The notes: generated from the letters alone by a model not told the origin. Shown: positions 26,103-34,809, numbered from the stretch's first letter. The stretch is DNA of 64,000 bases from JADJWR01 sp964509545 (GCA_964509545.1 CAZDXQ010000007.1:1-64000), one strand, 5' to 3'. Made by a program: numbers and translations.

Positions 26103-27086
26103 TCAATGCGCCAGCGAAGCGCGGTCGATGCGCAGCCGCGGGTCGACGGCGAAGTACAGCAGGTCGACGATCAGGTTGATGACCACGAACACCAGCGCGA
26201 TCAGGCACAGGTAGGCAGCCATCACCGGGATGTCGGCGAACTGCACGCTCTGGATGAACAGCAGTCCCATGCCCGGCCACTGGAACACCGTTTCGGTGAC
26301 GATGGCGAAGGCGATGATGCCGCCAAGCTGCAGCCCGGTGATCGTGATCACCGGCACCAGCGTGTTCTTCAGCGCGTGGCCGAAGTGCACGGCGCGGTTG
26401 GTCAGCCCGCGGGCGCGGGCGAACTTGATGTAGTCGGTGCGCAGCACCTCGAGCATCTCGGCGCGCACCAGGCGCAGGATCAGCGTCAGCTGGAACAGCG
26501 ACAGCGTGATCGACGGCAGGATCAGGTGCTGCCAGCCCTTGGCAGTCAACAGCCCCGTCGTCCACCAGCCCAGCGCCACCGTCTCGCCACGTCCGAACGA
26601 CGGCAGCCAGCCCAGCTGCACGGCGAAGACCAGGATGAACAGGATGCCAATCAGGAAGGTCGGCAACGACACCCCGACCAGAGAGGCAGCGAGCAGCAAG
26701 TGCGCGAACCAGGAGTTTCGTCGCAACGCCGTGTAGACCCCTGCCGGGATGCCGACGACGATGGCGATGATCGCCGCGGCAAACGACAGCTCGAGTGTGG
26801 CCGGCAGCCGTTCCTTGATCAGCGTCGACACCGCCCGCCCCTGCCGCAGGCTGATGCCGAAGTCGCCCCGCGCCGCGTTGCCGACGAAGGTGGCGAACTG
26901 GACGAAAAAAGGCTGGTCGAGCCCGAGGTCGGCGCGCAGCCGGGCGCGGTCCTCGGGGGTGGCGTCCTGGCCCAGCATCTGCGCCACCGGATCGCCGACA
27001 TACTGGAAAAGCAGGAACGCCACGAAAGCGACCGTCAGCATCACGAGGATCGCTTGCACGAGGCGGCGGACGATGAACGCGAGCAT
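26103..27086 (-). CDS. dppB: Peptide ABC transporter permease (DppB/OppB type)
   Basis: 327 residues from ATG 27086 (an upstream TTG is possible). The N-terminus LAFIVRRLVQAILVMLTVAF is the canonical DppB first helix. DPVAQMLGQDATPEDRARLR and DFGISLRQGRAVSTLIKERL follow, with the EAA loop DYIKFARARGLTNRAVHFGH and the C-terminal FQWPGMGLLFIQSVQFADIP. It is the first gene of the operon dppB-M20-dppC-lipoprotein-dppD-dppF. The solute-binding protein is not here. The one at 32128-33705 on the same strand is the obvious candidate. Confidence 0.92.
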   Translation of the reverse strand: MLAFIVRRLVQAILVMLTVAFVAFLLFQYVGDPVAQMLGQDATPEDRARLRADLGLDQPFFVQFATFVGNAARGDFGISLRQGRAVSTLIKERLPATLELSFAAAIIAIVVGIPAGVYTALRRNSWFAHLLLAASLVGVSLPTFLIGILFILVFAVQLGWLPSFGRGETVALGWWTTGLLTAKGWQHLILPSITLSLFQLTLILRLVRAEMLEVLRTDYIKFARARGLTNRAVHFGHALKNTLVPVITITGLQLGGIIAFAIVTETVFQWPGMGLLFIQSVQFADIPVMAAYLCLIALVFVVINLIVDLLYFAVDPRLRIDRASLAH

Positions 27087-27290
27087 GTGCGGCAGCAAAA
27101 GCCCGGCCGTTCAGGGACTTGGCGGCCGGGCTGTCATGGAGGCGAAATATACCGTGCCGGCCCGGCGCGGCCTGTGCGACGGCCGTGAACGGCGGCGCCG
27201 CGGCACGGTCCAACCGCCGCGGCCGGCGCTGAAAGATCGCGCCGGAACGGCCGACCAACGCCTGTTGGCAAAGCACCCGCGAGGAGCCCG

Positions 27291-27773
27291 ATGATGACGA
27301 GACGCACATTCCTGTCCACACTCACTGCACTGGCGGCCGCGCCGTCGGTCGTACCCGCCGCCCCCGCGGCCGATGCCATCGGCCGACTCGAACTGAGCGA
27401 CGAGCAGTGGCGCGAGCGGCTCAGCCCCGAGCAGTACAAGATCTTGCGCCGCGAAGGCACGGAGGCCCCCTTCTCCAGCCCGCTGAATGCGGAAAAGCGC
27501 AAGGGCACCTACCACTGCGCCGGCTGCGATCTCGCGTTGTTCACGGCGGACATGAAATTCGACAGCGGCACCGGCTGGCCGAGCTTCTTCACCACGTTGC
27601 CCGGCGTGTTCAAGACGAAGACCGACTTCAAGCTGATCCTGCCGCGTACCGAGTACCACTGCGCACGCTGCGACGGCCACCATGGCCATGTGTTCAACGA
27701 CGGGCCGGCGCCCACCGGCAAGCGCTACTGCAACAATGGCGTGGCGCTGAAGTTCGTAGCGGCGTCGGACTGA
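27291..27773 (+). CDS. msrB: Peptide-methionine (R)-S-oxide reductase, exported
   Basis: 160 residues. A twin-arginine signal (MMTRRTFLSTLTALAAAPSV) indicates export. The MsrB fold shows GTYHCAGCDLALF and TEYHCARCDGHHGHVFNDGP (four zinc cysteines), FDSGTGWPSF, and the catalytic RYCNNGVALKF. It repairs R-epimers of oxidised methionine in the periplasm. The start ATG follows GAGGAGCCCG. Its stop overlaps the msrA start by one base (TGATG), so the two are coupled. Confidence 0.95.
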   Translation: MMTRRTFLSTLTALAAAPSVVPAAPAADAIGRLELSDEQWRERLSPEQYKILRREGTEAPFSSPLNAEKRKGTYHCAGCDLALFTADMKFDSGTGWPSFFTTLPGVFKTKTDFKLILPRTEYHCARCDGHHGHVFNDGPAPTGKRYCNNGVALKFVAASD

Positions 27774-28393
27774 TGAAGACGCTGGCACGCGCCGCCGCCG
27801 GCGCCTTGTTCGGCGGACTCGTGGCCGCGGGCGCGATGGCGCAGACGGCGGCTCCGCTGGCGAAGGCGACCTTCGCCGGCGGCTGTTTCTGGTGCGTCGA
27901 GGCCGATTTCGACAAGGTCGAAGGGGTTGTCTCGACGACGTCGGGCTACATCGGCGGCCGCCTGCCCAATCCGACCTATGCGCAGGTGTCGGCCGGGGGC
28001 ACCGGCCATACCGAGGCAGTTGAAGTCGTCTTCGATCCGCGCCGGGTCAGCTACGAGAAGCTGCTCGAGGTCTTCTGGGCCAGCATCGATCCGACGGTCA
28101 AGGACCGGCAGTTCTGCGACGTCGGTTCGCAATACCGCACGGCGATCTTCGCCCACGACGAGGCGCAGCGCCGCGCCGCCGAGGCCTCCAGGTCGGCCCT
28201 GGACAGGAGCAAGCCGTTCAAGGAACCGATCGTCACGCCGATCGAAACCGCGACCACCTTCTATCCGGCCGAGGACTACCACCAGGACTACTACCTGAAG
28301 AATCCGATCCGCTACCGCTTCTATCGCAACGGCTGCGGCCGCGACGCGCGGCTCAAGCAGTTGTGGGGAGAACGCGCCGGCCACGCCGGCTGA
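27773..28393 (+). CDS. msrA: Peptide-methionine (S)-S-oxide reductase, exported
   Basis: 206 residues. A Sec signal (TLARAAAGALFGGLVAAGAMAQ) precedes the MsrA core: the active site GGCFWCVEADFDKVEGV, TSGYIGG, SAGGTGHTEAVEVVFDP, the DVGSQYRTAIF substrate loop and FYPAEDYHQDYYLKN. Cys appears again near the C-terminus (RNGCGRD) as a possible resolving residue. It completes an exported MsrB-MsrA pair for repair of both methionine sulfoxide epimers outside the cytoplasm. Its start overlaps the msrB stop. Confidence 0.94.
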   Translation: MKTLARAAAGALFGGLVAAGAMAQTAAPLAKATFAGGCFWCVEADFDKVEGVVSTTSGYIGGRLPNPTYAQVSAGGTGHTEAVEVVFDPRRVSYEKLLEVFWASIDPTVKDRQFCDVGSQYRTAIFAHDEAQRRAAEASRSALDRSKPFKEPIVTPIETATTFYPAEDYHQDYYLKNPIRYRFYRNGCGRDARLKQLWGERAGHAG

Positions 28394-28500
28394 GCGCGCG
28401 GACAGAGGCGGCTTGCGCCGCGTTTCGCGGAAACAGAGACAAGCCGATCGATCTTCGTTTGTACCTCCAAGGTCGGACTTCCGCCGGCCCTTGAGTCAGA

Positions 28501-31176
28501 TCAAGGCCAGGTCGGCAGCACGCACCGCCGGCTGCGCTGGGCGAGGGTTCGTTCGAAATCGGCGACGGCCCGGCGCATCAGCGGCGAGTCACCGGCGTGG
28601 CAGGAAAGGCAGGCGCCGGCGCGCAGGATGCGGCGCTGCTCGTCGACGGTGAACGGGCGCACGTCGTCGCGCGTCGAAACCATGCCGTCGCGGTCCTGCA
28701 GGAATCCGATCCATGCGTCGGCGGGCAAGCCATCGTGCGCCGAGGCCGGCTGCAGCGGCGTGAAACGCCAGCGGCCGCCTGCCGGAGAAATCTCGTAGCG
28801 CAGCACGCCGCGACCATAGCCGAGGGCAACCGGGTCGGCGTGGCACGAGACACACGAGCGCGCCTCACGGCGCACGGTATGAGCGAAGGTCAGGCCGTAG
28901 AGCCGACGAAACAGAATGTCCGCGGGCCGATCGGGTTCTCGATTGCGGTCGAAAGTCATGATCATTCCCGGAACGAAGGTTTCGACGACGCCGTGCTCGC
29001 GGCCATCGACACCACGCTGCAGGCGGACGCCAAGGGTCGGCGGCACGGCCTCGAACGGCCCGGCCGCTTCGTTCCAAGTACCTTTGCCCCAGCGCTGCGT
29101 CAGGTGATCAAAGCCCTCGCCGGAAGGGTCGAAAGCCGTGTGGCAGGTCGTACACCGCGGCGCCCACGTTGAATGGCAACTGCTGCACGACAGTCGCCGG
29201 TGGCCTTCACCCTCGCCGCATAAGGCGGCCGGGGACTTCAGCGGCAACGTCTCGCCGGTTCGCTTGCGGCGCAGGTTCGCCCGGCCATCGGCATCGACGA
29301 TCACATTGACCAGGGGCACGCCGCTGCGTGTCGCGCCAACGCGCTGTGACGGATGCGCCAGCCCACCGCGCCGCGCCAGCAACCTGCGCGATTCCGGATC
29401 GAGCGCCTCCGGCGACAGCGATGCCAGCCGCGGCGCGTGGCAGTCCGCGCAGCCGATCACCACCTGTTCGCTCTTGCGCGCAACCAGCACGCCACTGCCC
29501 ATCAGTTCGGCCGCGACGTGGCAATCGATGCACTCCAGGCCTTTCTCGTGATGGATGTCCGGCGTCACGCGCTCGAAGTAGCGACCGTCTTCGAGCCGGC
29601 GCAGCCGCGACGCGGGCGTGGTCGCGGGCAGCGCGCCGTGAACTTCGTGCCAGCCTTCATAGCTGGTGGATATCCGGCTCGACCGGCTATGGCAGCCGAA
29701 GCAGTGATCGTTGCCCGGATTGACGGTCAGCGACGGGTGCACCGCGGGGATCCGCCGCGGCTGCACCGCTGCATCGCCGAGGTACCGCGCCAGCGCATCC
29801 GCGGCCGCCTTCTCGTAGACGAGGTGGCAGGCATTGCAGCCGCCGCCGCGCGATTCCTCGGTGATCGGACCCCACTCGCTTTTCGTCTGCCCAAGGTGAC
29901 AGGAGACGCACAGTTCGCGCAGGTGGCTGTCGGCCACGCTGTGGCCGAGGGCGGTCGCGTTCGGTGGTGGCGAGGCCGGGTGGACCGGTTCCCCGAGCAC
30001 CCGGCGGTTGACGGCGATGACGCCGGCCATTGTCGTCATGATCGAACGCTCGACGCGTGGCACGGTGGCGAGGTGGCACGCAGCCTGGCCGCAGGTTCGC
30101 CCCGCGTCGGCGAGGTTGCCGGGCACGAGGATCAGACCTTCATGCGCGCGCGTCGCCACCACGGCGAATGGGTCGCCGCCGTGACATGCCGCGCAGCCGA
30201 TTGCGCCCGGCGCATGAGCTGCACCCAACCCATCGACGCCGTCGTGGCAGGCGAGGCAGCCCTCGGCACGTCCGCGCACCACCGGCGGCGGCGGCCGCGA
30301 TGCGCCGGGGATCCATCCGACGCGCAGGTCGCCAATTGCCGCCGGCCACGCTGACCCAAGGCGACCCTCGTCGTATCGCACGAACAGCAATGCCGAGCAC
30401 AGGCCGACATAGGCGATGACGAACAGGCCGGGCAACGGCCGCAGCCGCGTCGCGATCGGGGCGGGCAACCACGGCAGCGCCGCCATGCAGCCCACGAACA
30501 GCAGCGCCGCCAGAAGAACCGCCTGCGGCGATGCGCCGGACTCGACGGCCCATTGCACAGCGCCCAGATACCACGGTCCGCGATAGGCGGGATCGAGGCC
30601 GTCGTGCAGTCCGGGCGATATGAAAAGCGATGCGCCGACGACGAGCGCCACGGCCGTCACCGCATGCCATCGCGCGGGACGCCAGCCGCGCAATGGCACA
30701 GTGGCGAACACCACCGCCAGTGCCGCCCCCGTGGCAAGGTGCAGAACAAAGGCCGTCAGCGGCCGCGCACCCGCACCTGAGGCGCCCGCAAGCAGCATCA
30801 GGCGCTGCACTTCGCGCGCGTCGCCATCGCCGCGCAGCACAAAACCGGACAGGGCCGCCAGCGCGGCCAGGACAAGCACGAGCGACCATCGCACCGCAGT
30901 GCCGCGGCCCGCGACGCGCAGTCTCTGCCACGCGTACACGGAGCCGCCGGCAAGCGCGAGCTGGGTCGCCCAGAAGTGGACATTGCGCAGCAGCGCCGGC
31001 AGCGGTTCCGCCAGCAGCCACGTCGAGATCGACCGGTACGGCTGGCGTGGGTCGAAGTGCGCGACGAGCAACGCCCCCGACACCGCGCACAGCAGCAGCG
31101 CAATCAGCACCATGTCGCGCACTGCGGCCCGTTGCGGCGTCCGCAAGTCGCGGTCTCCGGCGCTTTTCGGGCTCAT
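28501..31176 (-). CDS. Membrane-anchored multihaem cytochrome c (twelve haem sites) with N-terminal cytochrome b-like domain
   Basis: 891 residues. Residues 22-268 hold about seven membrane helices, with His in two of them (RNVHFWATQL, FVLHLATGAA) and a cytochrome b-like RNVHFWATQ. From residue 307 to about 868 there are eleven CxxCH motifs (CLACH, CAACH, CVSCH, CNACH, CFGCH, CIDCH, CADCH, CSSCH, CTTCH, CVSCH, CLSCH) and one wider CGQAACH (CX4CH). This suggests electron flow from the quinol pool to a large periplasmic haem wire. The partner and acceptor are unknown. ATG 31176 is chosen because the longer frame would overlap the divergent DsrC-like gene. Confidence 0.82.
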   Translation of the reverse strand: MSPKSAGDRDLRTPQRAAVRDMVLIALLLCAVSGALLVAHFDPRQPYRSISTWLLAEPLPALLRNVHFWATQLALAGGSVYAWQRLRVAGRGTAVRWSLVLVLAALAALSGFVLRGDGDAREVQRLMLLAGASGAGARPLTAFVLHLATGAALAVVFATVPLRGWRPARWHAVTAVALVVGASLFISPGLHDGLDPAYRGPWYLGAVQWAVESGASPQAVLLAALLFVGCMAALPWLPAPIATRLRPLPGLFVIAYVGLCSALLFVRYDEGRLGSAWPAAIGDLRVGWIPGASRPPPPVVRGRAEGCLACHDGVDGLGAAHAPGAIGCAACHGGDPFAVVATRAHEGLILVPGNLADAGRTCGQAACHLATVPRVERSIMTTMAGVIAVNRRVLGEPVHPASPPPNATALGHSVADSHLRELCVSCHLGQTKSEWGPITEESRGGGCNACHLVYEKAAADALARYLGDAAVQPRRIPAVHPSLTVNPGNDHCFGCHSRSSRISTSYEGWHEVHGALPATTPASRLRRLEDGRYFERVTPDIHHEKGLECIDCHVAAELMGSGVLVARKSEQVVIGCADCHAPRLASLSPEALDPESRRLLARRGGLAHPSQRVGATRSGVPLVNVIVDADGRANLRRKRTGETLPLKSPAALCGEGEGHRRLSCSSCHSTWAPRCTTCHTAFDPSGEGFDHLTQRWGKGTWNEAAGPFEAVPPTLGVRLQRGVDGREHGVVETFVPGMIMTFDRNREPDRPADILFRRLYGLTFAHTVRREARSCVSCHADPVALGYGRGVLRYEISPAGGRWRFTPLQPASAHDGLPADAWIGFLQDRDGMVSTRDDVRPFTVDEQRRILRAGACLSCHAGDSPLMRRAVADFERTLAQRSRRCVLPTWP

Positions 31177-31375
31177 ATCGGTCGGGCGTCGGCGTGAGAC
31201 ATCGGTACGGGCAAACACGGCGCCCGGCGAAGCGATTGTGCCGGGATAGGCCCGCCGCTGCCTCGGTGCGCGCAAATAACCGGCAGCGATCAGGTCATAG
31301 CGAACTGCCCGCCCGGCCCGCCGGGGCAGCCGGTAACCTATCTCCGACATCGCGCCAGTTCGAGGAGCGGCCGCC

Positions 31376-31720
31376 ATGCTTGCCCACGCAACCAGTACAC
31401 ACACCGCGAACCGCCGTCCGGGGCCGCGGTTCGATGACGACGGTTTTCTGCTCGAACCGCAGGAGTGGAACCGGCGCCTGGCCGAGCAACTGGCACGGCA
31501 GGCCGGCGTTGACACCTTGACGGACAAGCACTGGCAGGTGATCGACCTGGTGCGAGACCGCTATTTCGCCATCGGCGCCCTGCCCGTGATGCGCCTGGTG
31601 TGCCGGGCCGTCGGCCTCGAGCCCAACGCGGCGCATCGGCTTTTCAGCAGTTGCCGCAGCCTGTGGCGTATCGCCGGCCTGCCGAACCCAGGCGAAGAAG
31701 CCAAGTCGTACATGAACTGA
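31376..31720 (+). CDS. DsrC/TusE family sulfur relay-like protein lacking the usual cysteines
   Basis: 114 residues. The DsrC/TusE fold is plain: RFDDDGFLLEPQEWNRRLAE, LTDKHWQVIDLVRDRYFAIG, PVMRLVCRAVGL and a closing IAGLPNP. In DsrC a Cys stands just before the IAG motif and another near the C-terminal end. Here the first is Trp (LWRIAGLPNP) and the protein ends EEAKSYMN. Two other Cys (LVCRA, SSCRS) are not at family positions. It therefore probably does not relay sulfur in the normal way and could be regulatory, like RspA-type homologues. It is divergent from the multihaem cytochrome gene. Confidence 0.78.
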   Translation: MLAHATSTHTANRRPGPRFDDDGFLLEPQEWNRRLAEQLARQAGVDTLTDKHWQVIDLVRDRYFAIGALPVMRLVCRAVGLEPNAAHRLFSSCRSLWRIAGLPNPGEEAKSYMN

Positions 31721-32127
31721 CAATCGGGCGCGCGACGCAGCGTTGCAGGCGTGGTCCAGGCCGGTCGCGTGGCCGGCGTTGCGGCCGCCCAAGCCCGGTT
31801 CACAGGCAGTCGCCGCGCACCCGCAGATGCGCGCCGCGCAGAAGCCGGGGCGCGCCGCAATCGGCCGATCGCGCGATCCGCACCCAGCGCCGCGGGATTG
31901 TGTCTCCGACCATGCGGGCGCTGTCGCGCCCACCCTGAACTTTCGCAACGCGAAAGTCAGCCTTCGACCCAATCGACAACAAGCGCGGGCTGCGCCGCGC
32001 TCAGTCGATCCGCACCCCGCGCGCTTCCAGCCTGTTGTGTCTCCGGCCGGGCTGCCGCTGTCGCGGCAGCCCTTAACTTCGCTGCGCGAAGATAGCCTGC
32101 GACGCAACCGGCTCGGTTGGGTGCGCG
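31721..32127. other. Gene-free stretch made of degenerate tandem repeats
   Basis: The 407 bases between the DsrC-like gene and the solute-binding protein gene contain no supported gene. The right-hand part is built from diverged copies of the end of the binding-protein gene and its terminator (separate entries). From 31721 to about 31870 I see only GC-rich unstructured sequence. Confidence 0.55.
32049..32072. terminator. Perfect hairpin in the second repeat unit
   Basis: GGGCTGCCGC (32049-32058) and GCGGCAGCCC (32063-32072) are perfect 10-base arms around a TGTC loop. The first repeat unit carries a shorter version, GGGCGC-TGTC-GCGCCC. A second small hairpin, CTTCGC-TGC-GCGAAG, follows at 32077-32091, and ACTTTCGC-AAC-GCGAAAGT is the equivalent at 31939-31957. 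No T-run is present. Confidence 0.4.
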
Positions 32128-32147
32128 TCAGTCGACGCGCACCCAAC
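32116..32147 (-). terminator. Terminator-like hairpin at the end of the binding-protein gene
   Basis: GTTGGGTGCGCGTC (32116-32129) pairs perfectly with GACGCGCACCCAAC (32134-32147). The 14-base stem includes the final codons and stop of the binding-protein gene. There is no clear U-tract, so it may stabilise the transcript end rather than terminate alone. Confidence 0.5.
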
Positions 32148-33705
32148 GGGCTTCGAGCCGGTTGTCAGCCCGGTGCACGACGGTGACGTTCTTGCGCATC
32201 GCCCAGGGGATCACCTGGTTGTGCAGCGGGATGTGCATCACCTGCTGGTTGTGCAGCAGCAGCGCGCGTGCGATCAGATCGTTGCGCTTCTTCTGGTCGA
32301 CCTCGCTCTTCATCGCGTCGACCAGCTTGTCGAACTCGGGATGGCTGACCCGGCCGAGATTGAAGTTGCCGTCGCCGCCCTTGCCGACGCTGCGCGCCAG
32401 CGACTGCAGCGAATACAGCGCGTCGAAGGTCGGCACGCCCCAGCCGAGCAGGTAGGCCGAGGTGTCGTACTTCTGGATCTTCGGGAAGTAGGTGGCGCGC
32501 GGCATCGCATTGAGGCTGACCTTCAGCCCGACCTGCGCCCACATCGTCACCAGCGCCTTGCAGATCTCCTCGTCGTTGATGTAGCGGTTGTTCGGGCAGT
32601 CGAGCGTGAAGCCGAAACCGTTCGGGTAGCCGGCCGCGGCCAACAGGTCACGCGCCTTCTTCTGGTCGAACGACAGCCGCTCGTGCGCCTCCTTGGTCCA
32701 GCCGTTGACGGCCCGCTGCAGGATCGCCCCAGTCGGGTCGGACGAGCCGCGCATCACCGACTTCTGGATCGCGTCGATGTTGATCGCGTGATAAAGCGCC
32801 TGGCGCACGCGCAGGTCCTTGAAGGGGTTCTTGCCCTTGACGTCGGCGTACAGCAGTTCGTCGCGCGACTGGTCGAAGCCGAGGAAGATCGTCCGGTTCT
32901 CGGCGCCCTCGACGACCTTGATCGCCGGGTTGTTGCGCAACCGCGCCAGGTCCTGCGGCGGCGGATCGAGCACGAAGTCCAGTTCGCCCGAAAGCAGCGC
33001 GGCGGTGCGCGTGGCGTCCGATTTCACCGGGGTATAGACGATCTCGGTGACGTTGCCCTTCCTGTTCGCTCTTCCCCACCAGTTCGGGTTCTCGACGAAA
33101 ACGGTGCGGACGTCGACCTCGCGGCTCTTCAGCATGAAGGGGCCGGTGCCGTTGGCGTTGCGCACCGCGTGGCTCTCCTGCTTCTGCACGAAATTGGTCG
33201 GCTGCGTCACGCCGTGCTTCTCCGACCAGGCCTTGCTCATCATGCGCAGCTCGGGCAGCTGCCGCAGCAGCACCGGGTTCGGCGCCGAGGTGACGATCAG
33301 CACCGTGTGCTCGTCGATCTTGCGCGCGCCCTGGATCGCCGCCGTATAGGCGCTGAAGTTCGACGTCGGCGCGAGCGCCCGCTCGATCGAATAAACGACG
33401 TCGTCGGCGGTGAACGGCGTGCCGTCATGGAACTTGACGCCCTTGCGCAGTTCGAAGCGCCAGATCAGCGGCGTGTCCTGGCTCCACTTGACCGCCAGCG
33501 CCGGTTCCAGCTCGAACTTCTCGGTGTAGGTGATCAGCGGCTCGTAGACGTACGAGTTGGCCGTGTTGTTCAGCCCCTCGTTCTGCGAGTGCGGGTCGAA
33601 GGTCAGGATGTCGCCCTGGCTGGCCCAGCGCAGGGTCTTGGCCTCGAGCGCCGGTGCGCCGATCAGGGCGGCAGCCAGCAGCGATGCGATGGCATGGCGG
33701 AACAT
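32128..33705 (-). CDS. Peptide ABC transporter solute-binding protein (DppA/OppA, SBP family 5)
   Basis: 525 residues from ATG 33705, which has AAGGAG eight bases upstream and a Sec signal (MFRHAIASLLAAALIGAPAL). The SBP_bac_5 pattern is complete: LRWASQGDILTFDPHSQNEG, WRFELRKGVKFHDGTPFTAD, NGTGPFMLKS, NPNWWG, DLRVRQALYHAINID, and a C-terminal region ending in VVHRADNRLEARWVRVD. It binds peptides or similar solutes in the periplasm. It probably serves the DppBCDF system at 21-27 kb on the same strand, although msrBA, the cytochrome and the DsrC-like gene now lie between. Confidence 0.9.
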   Translation of the reverse strand: MFRHAIASLLAAALIGAPALEAKTLRWASQGDILTFDPHSQNEGLNNTANSYVYEPLITYTEKFELEPALAVKWSQDTPLIWRFELRKGVKFHDGTPFTADDVVYSIERALAPTSNFSAYTAAIQGARKIDEHTVLIVTSAPNPVLLRQLPELRMMSKAWSEKHGVTQPTNFVQKQESHAVRNANGTGPFMLKSREVDVRTVFVENPNWWGRANRKGNVTEIVYTPVKSDATRTAALLSGELDFVLDPPPQDLARLRNNPAIKVVEGAENRTIFLGFDQSRDELLYADVKGKNPFKDLRVRQALYHAINIDAIQKSVMRGSSDPTGAILQRAVNGWTKEAHERLSFDQKKARDLLAAAGYPNGFGFTLDCPNNRYINDEEICKALVTMWAQVGLKVSLNAMPRATYFPKIQKYDTSAYLLGWGVPTFDALYSLQSLARSVGKGGDGNFNLGRVSHPEFDKLVDAMKSEVDQKKRNDLIARALLLHNQQVMHIPLHNQVIPWAMRKNVTVVHRADNRLEARWVRVD

Positions 33706-33901
33706 CGGCTTTTTCTCCTTGAATGATGTGCGCACGAAGTGCGGCGGGGCGATGCTGCACCAAGCCACTGCCGGGGTCAACGCGACGCCGTGCCGCAACA
33801 CGCGATGCGCCCGGGAAAACCCTCGCCGCCTCCGCCGCAGACTGCGCCGCCCGATCGCTCCCGCCGCGCCGGCCAGACCGCTTCTGCCGGCCGCATCCGC
33901 C

Positions 33902-34636
33902 TCAGCTCGCGCCGCGCAGCTCGATGTCGCCGTAAAAAGCCTCGATGTCGGCGCCGGTGTTGTCGGTGTCGGTCATGATGCCGATGCCGATCAGCCGCCC
34001 CGGCCGCTCGCCGAAGGCGCGCTCGAAGTCGGCGACATAGTCGCGTTCGAATTGCTTCCACTGGCCGAGACGATCGCGGCCGCTGCCCGCGACGACCATC
34101 TTGATCCGCCCGGTGTGCGCGCTGCCGATCACCGCGCCCACCGGCTGCCGGTTCTCCCAGATGTAGATCAGGGTCGCGTAGGGCACGCTCTGCCCGCTGA
34201 GCATCTGTGCCATGTCGAGCGCAACCTGATCGCGTGCCGGCAGGCGGCGCTTGTCGCCGTCGAAGAACAGCAGCAAGCGCACCGGCGAATCCTCGGCATG
34301 GCGGTCGAGGGCGTCGGCCTCGGCGATCAGATCCTGCACCCGCCAGCGCCAGGCCACCTTCGGCCTGGTGACAGGATCGATGTCGAGCGGCTGCTTCAGT
34401 CCGCTGGCCGATCGCGACGCTCGCGCATGAACGACGACCGTGCCGGCAAGATCGTCGCGTACCAGCCGGTACTGCGTCGGTGCTTTCGTGCGCGCCAGAA
34501 CGAGAGGTTGCCAGTGGCGCGGCGCCGCGGCCCCGGCCGGATTGCTGGAGAAAAGCACCGGCTCGGACGCGGGCGGCTCGATGGCCACGCATCCGGCAAC
34601 GAACGGCAGCAGGAGCAAGGCTTGCCAGGGGCGCAT
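33902..34636 (-). CDS. DUF3047 family lipoprotein
   Basis: 244 residues. The signal WQALLLLPFVAGC gives a lipobox (VAGC). The DUF3047 pattern is visible: YRLVRDDLAGTVVVHARASR, PKVAWRWRVQDLIAEADALD, DSPVRLLLFFDGDKRRLPAR, TLIYIWENRQPVGAVIGSAH and a closing GIGIMTDTDNTGADIEAFYG. The family is beta-rich and of unknown function. It is upstream of the binding-protein gene on the same strand, with a 196-base gap. Confidence 0.85.
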   Translation of the reverse strand: MRPWQALLLLPFVAGCVAIEPPASEPVLFSSNPAGAAAPRHWQPLVLARTKAPTQYRLVRDDLAGTVVVHARASRSASGLKQPLDIDPVTRPKVAWRWRVQDLIAEADALDRHAEDSPVRLLLFFDGDKRRLPARDQVALDMAQMLSGQSVPYATLIYIWENRQPVGAVIGSAHTGRIKMVVAGSGRDRLGQWKQFERDYVADFERAFGERPGRLIGIGIMTDTDNTGADIEAFYGDIELRGAS

Positions 34637-34809
34637 CGACTCACGGGGCTGCGGCGGCAGGGCGGTAGCAATCTTACCGGAGGGCAGAGACCACTCGCCC
34701 GACCGGCCGACTCCCCGGCCAAGTCGCGTTTGAGCCGGCCTGCACAGTGCCTGCCCGTCGATCGCACGGCGACCGCGAACCCGCCGGCCCCGGTCGCCGG
34801 CCGTAACGG

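Larger units (their letters stand above)
31875..32165 (-). repeat. Three decayed tandem copies of the binding-protein gene 3' end
   Basis: The last codons of the downstream gene (NRLEARWVRVD-stop, around 32128-32163) recur on the same strand as NRLEARGVRID-stop ending at 32001, and again as a more decayed RRWVRI near 31877-31894. Each copy is followed by related sequence containing a TTGTGTCTCCG block (31898 and 32035) and an inverted repeat with a TGTC loop. The spacing is about 132 and 127 bases. This looks like remains of tandemly duplicated binding-protein genes or of a duplicated terminator region. Confidence 0.55.

Noticed and set aside
31177..31527. N-terminal extension of the multihaem cytochrome frame
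   Set aside because: It overlaps the divergent DsrC-like gene and is Arg/Ser-rich. The membrane protein plausibly starts at 31176.
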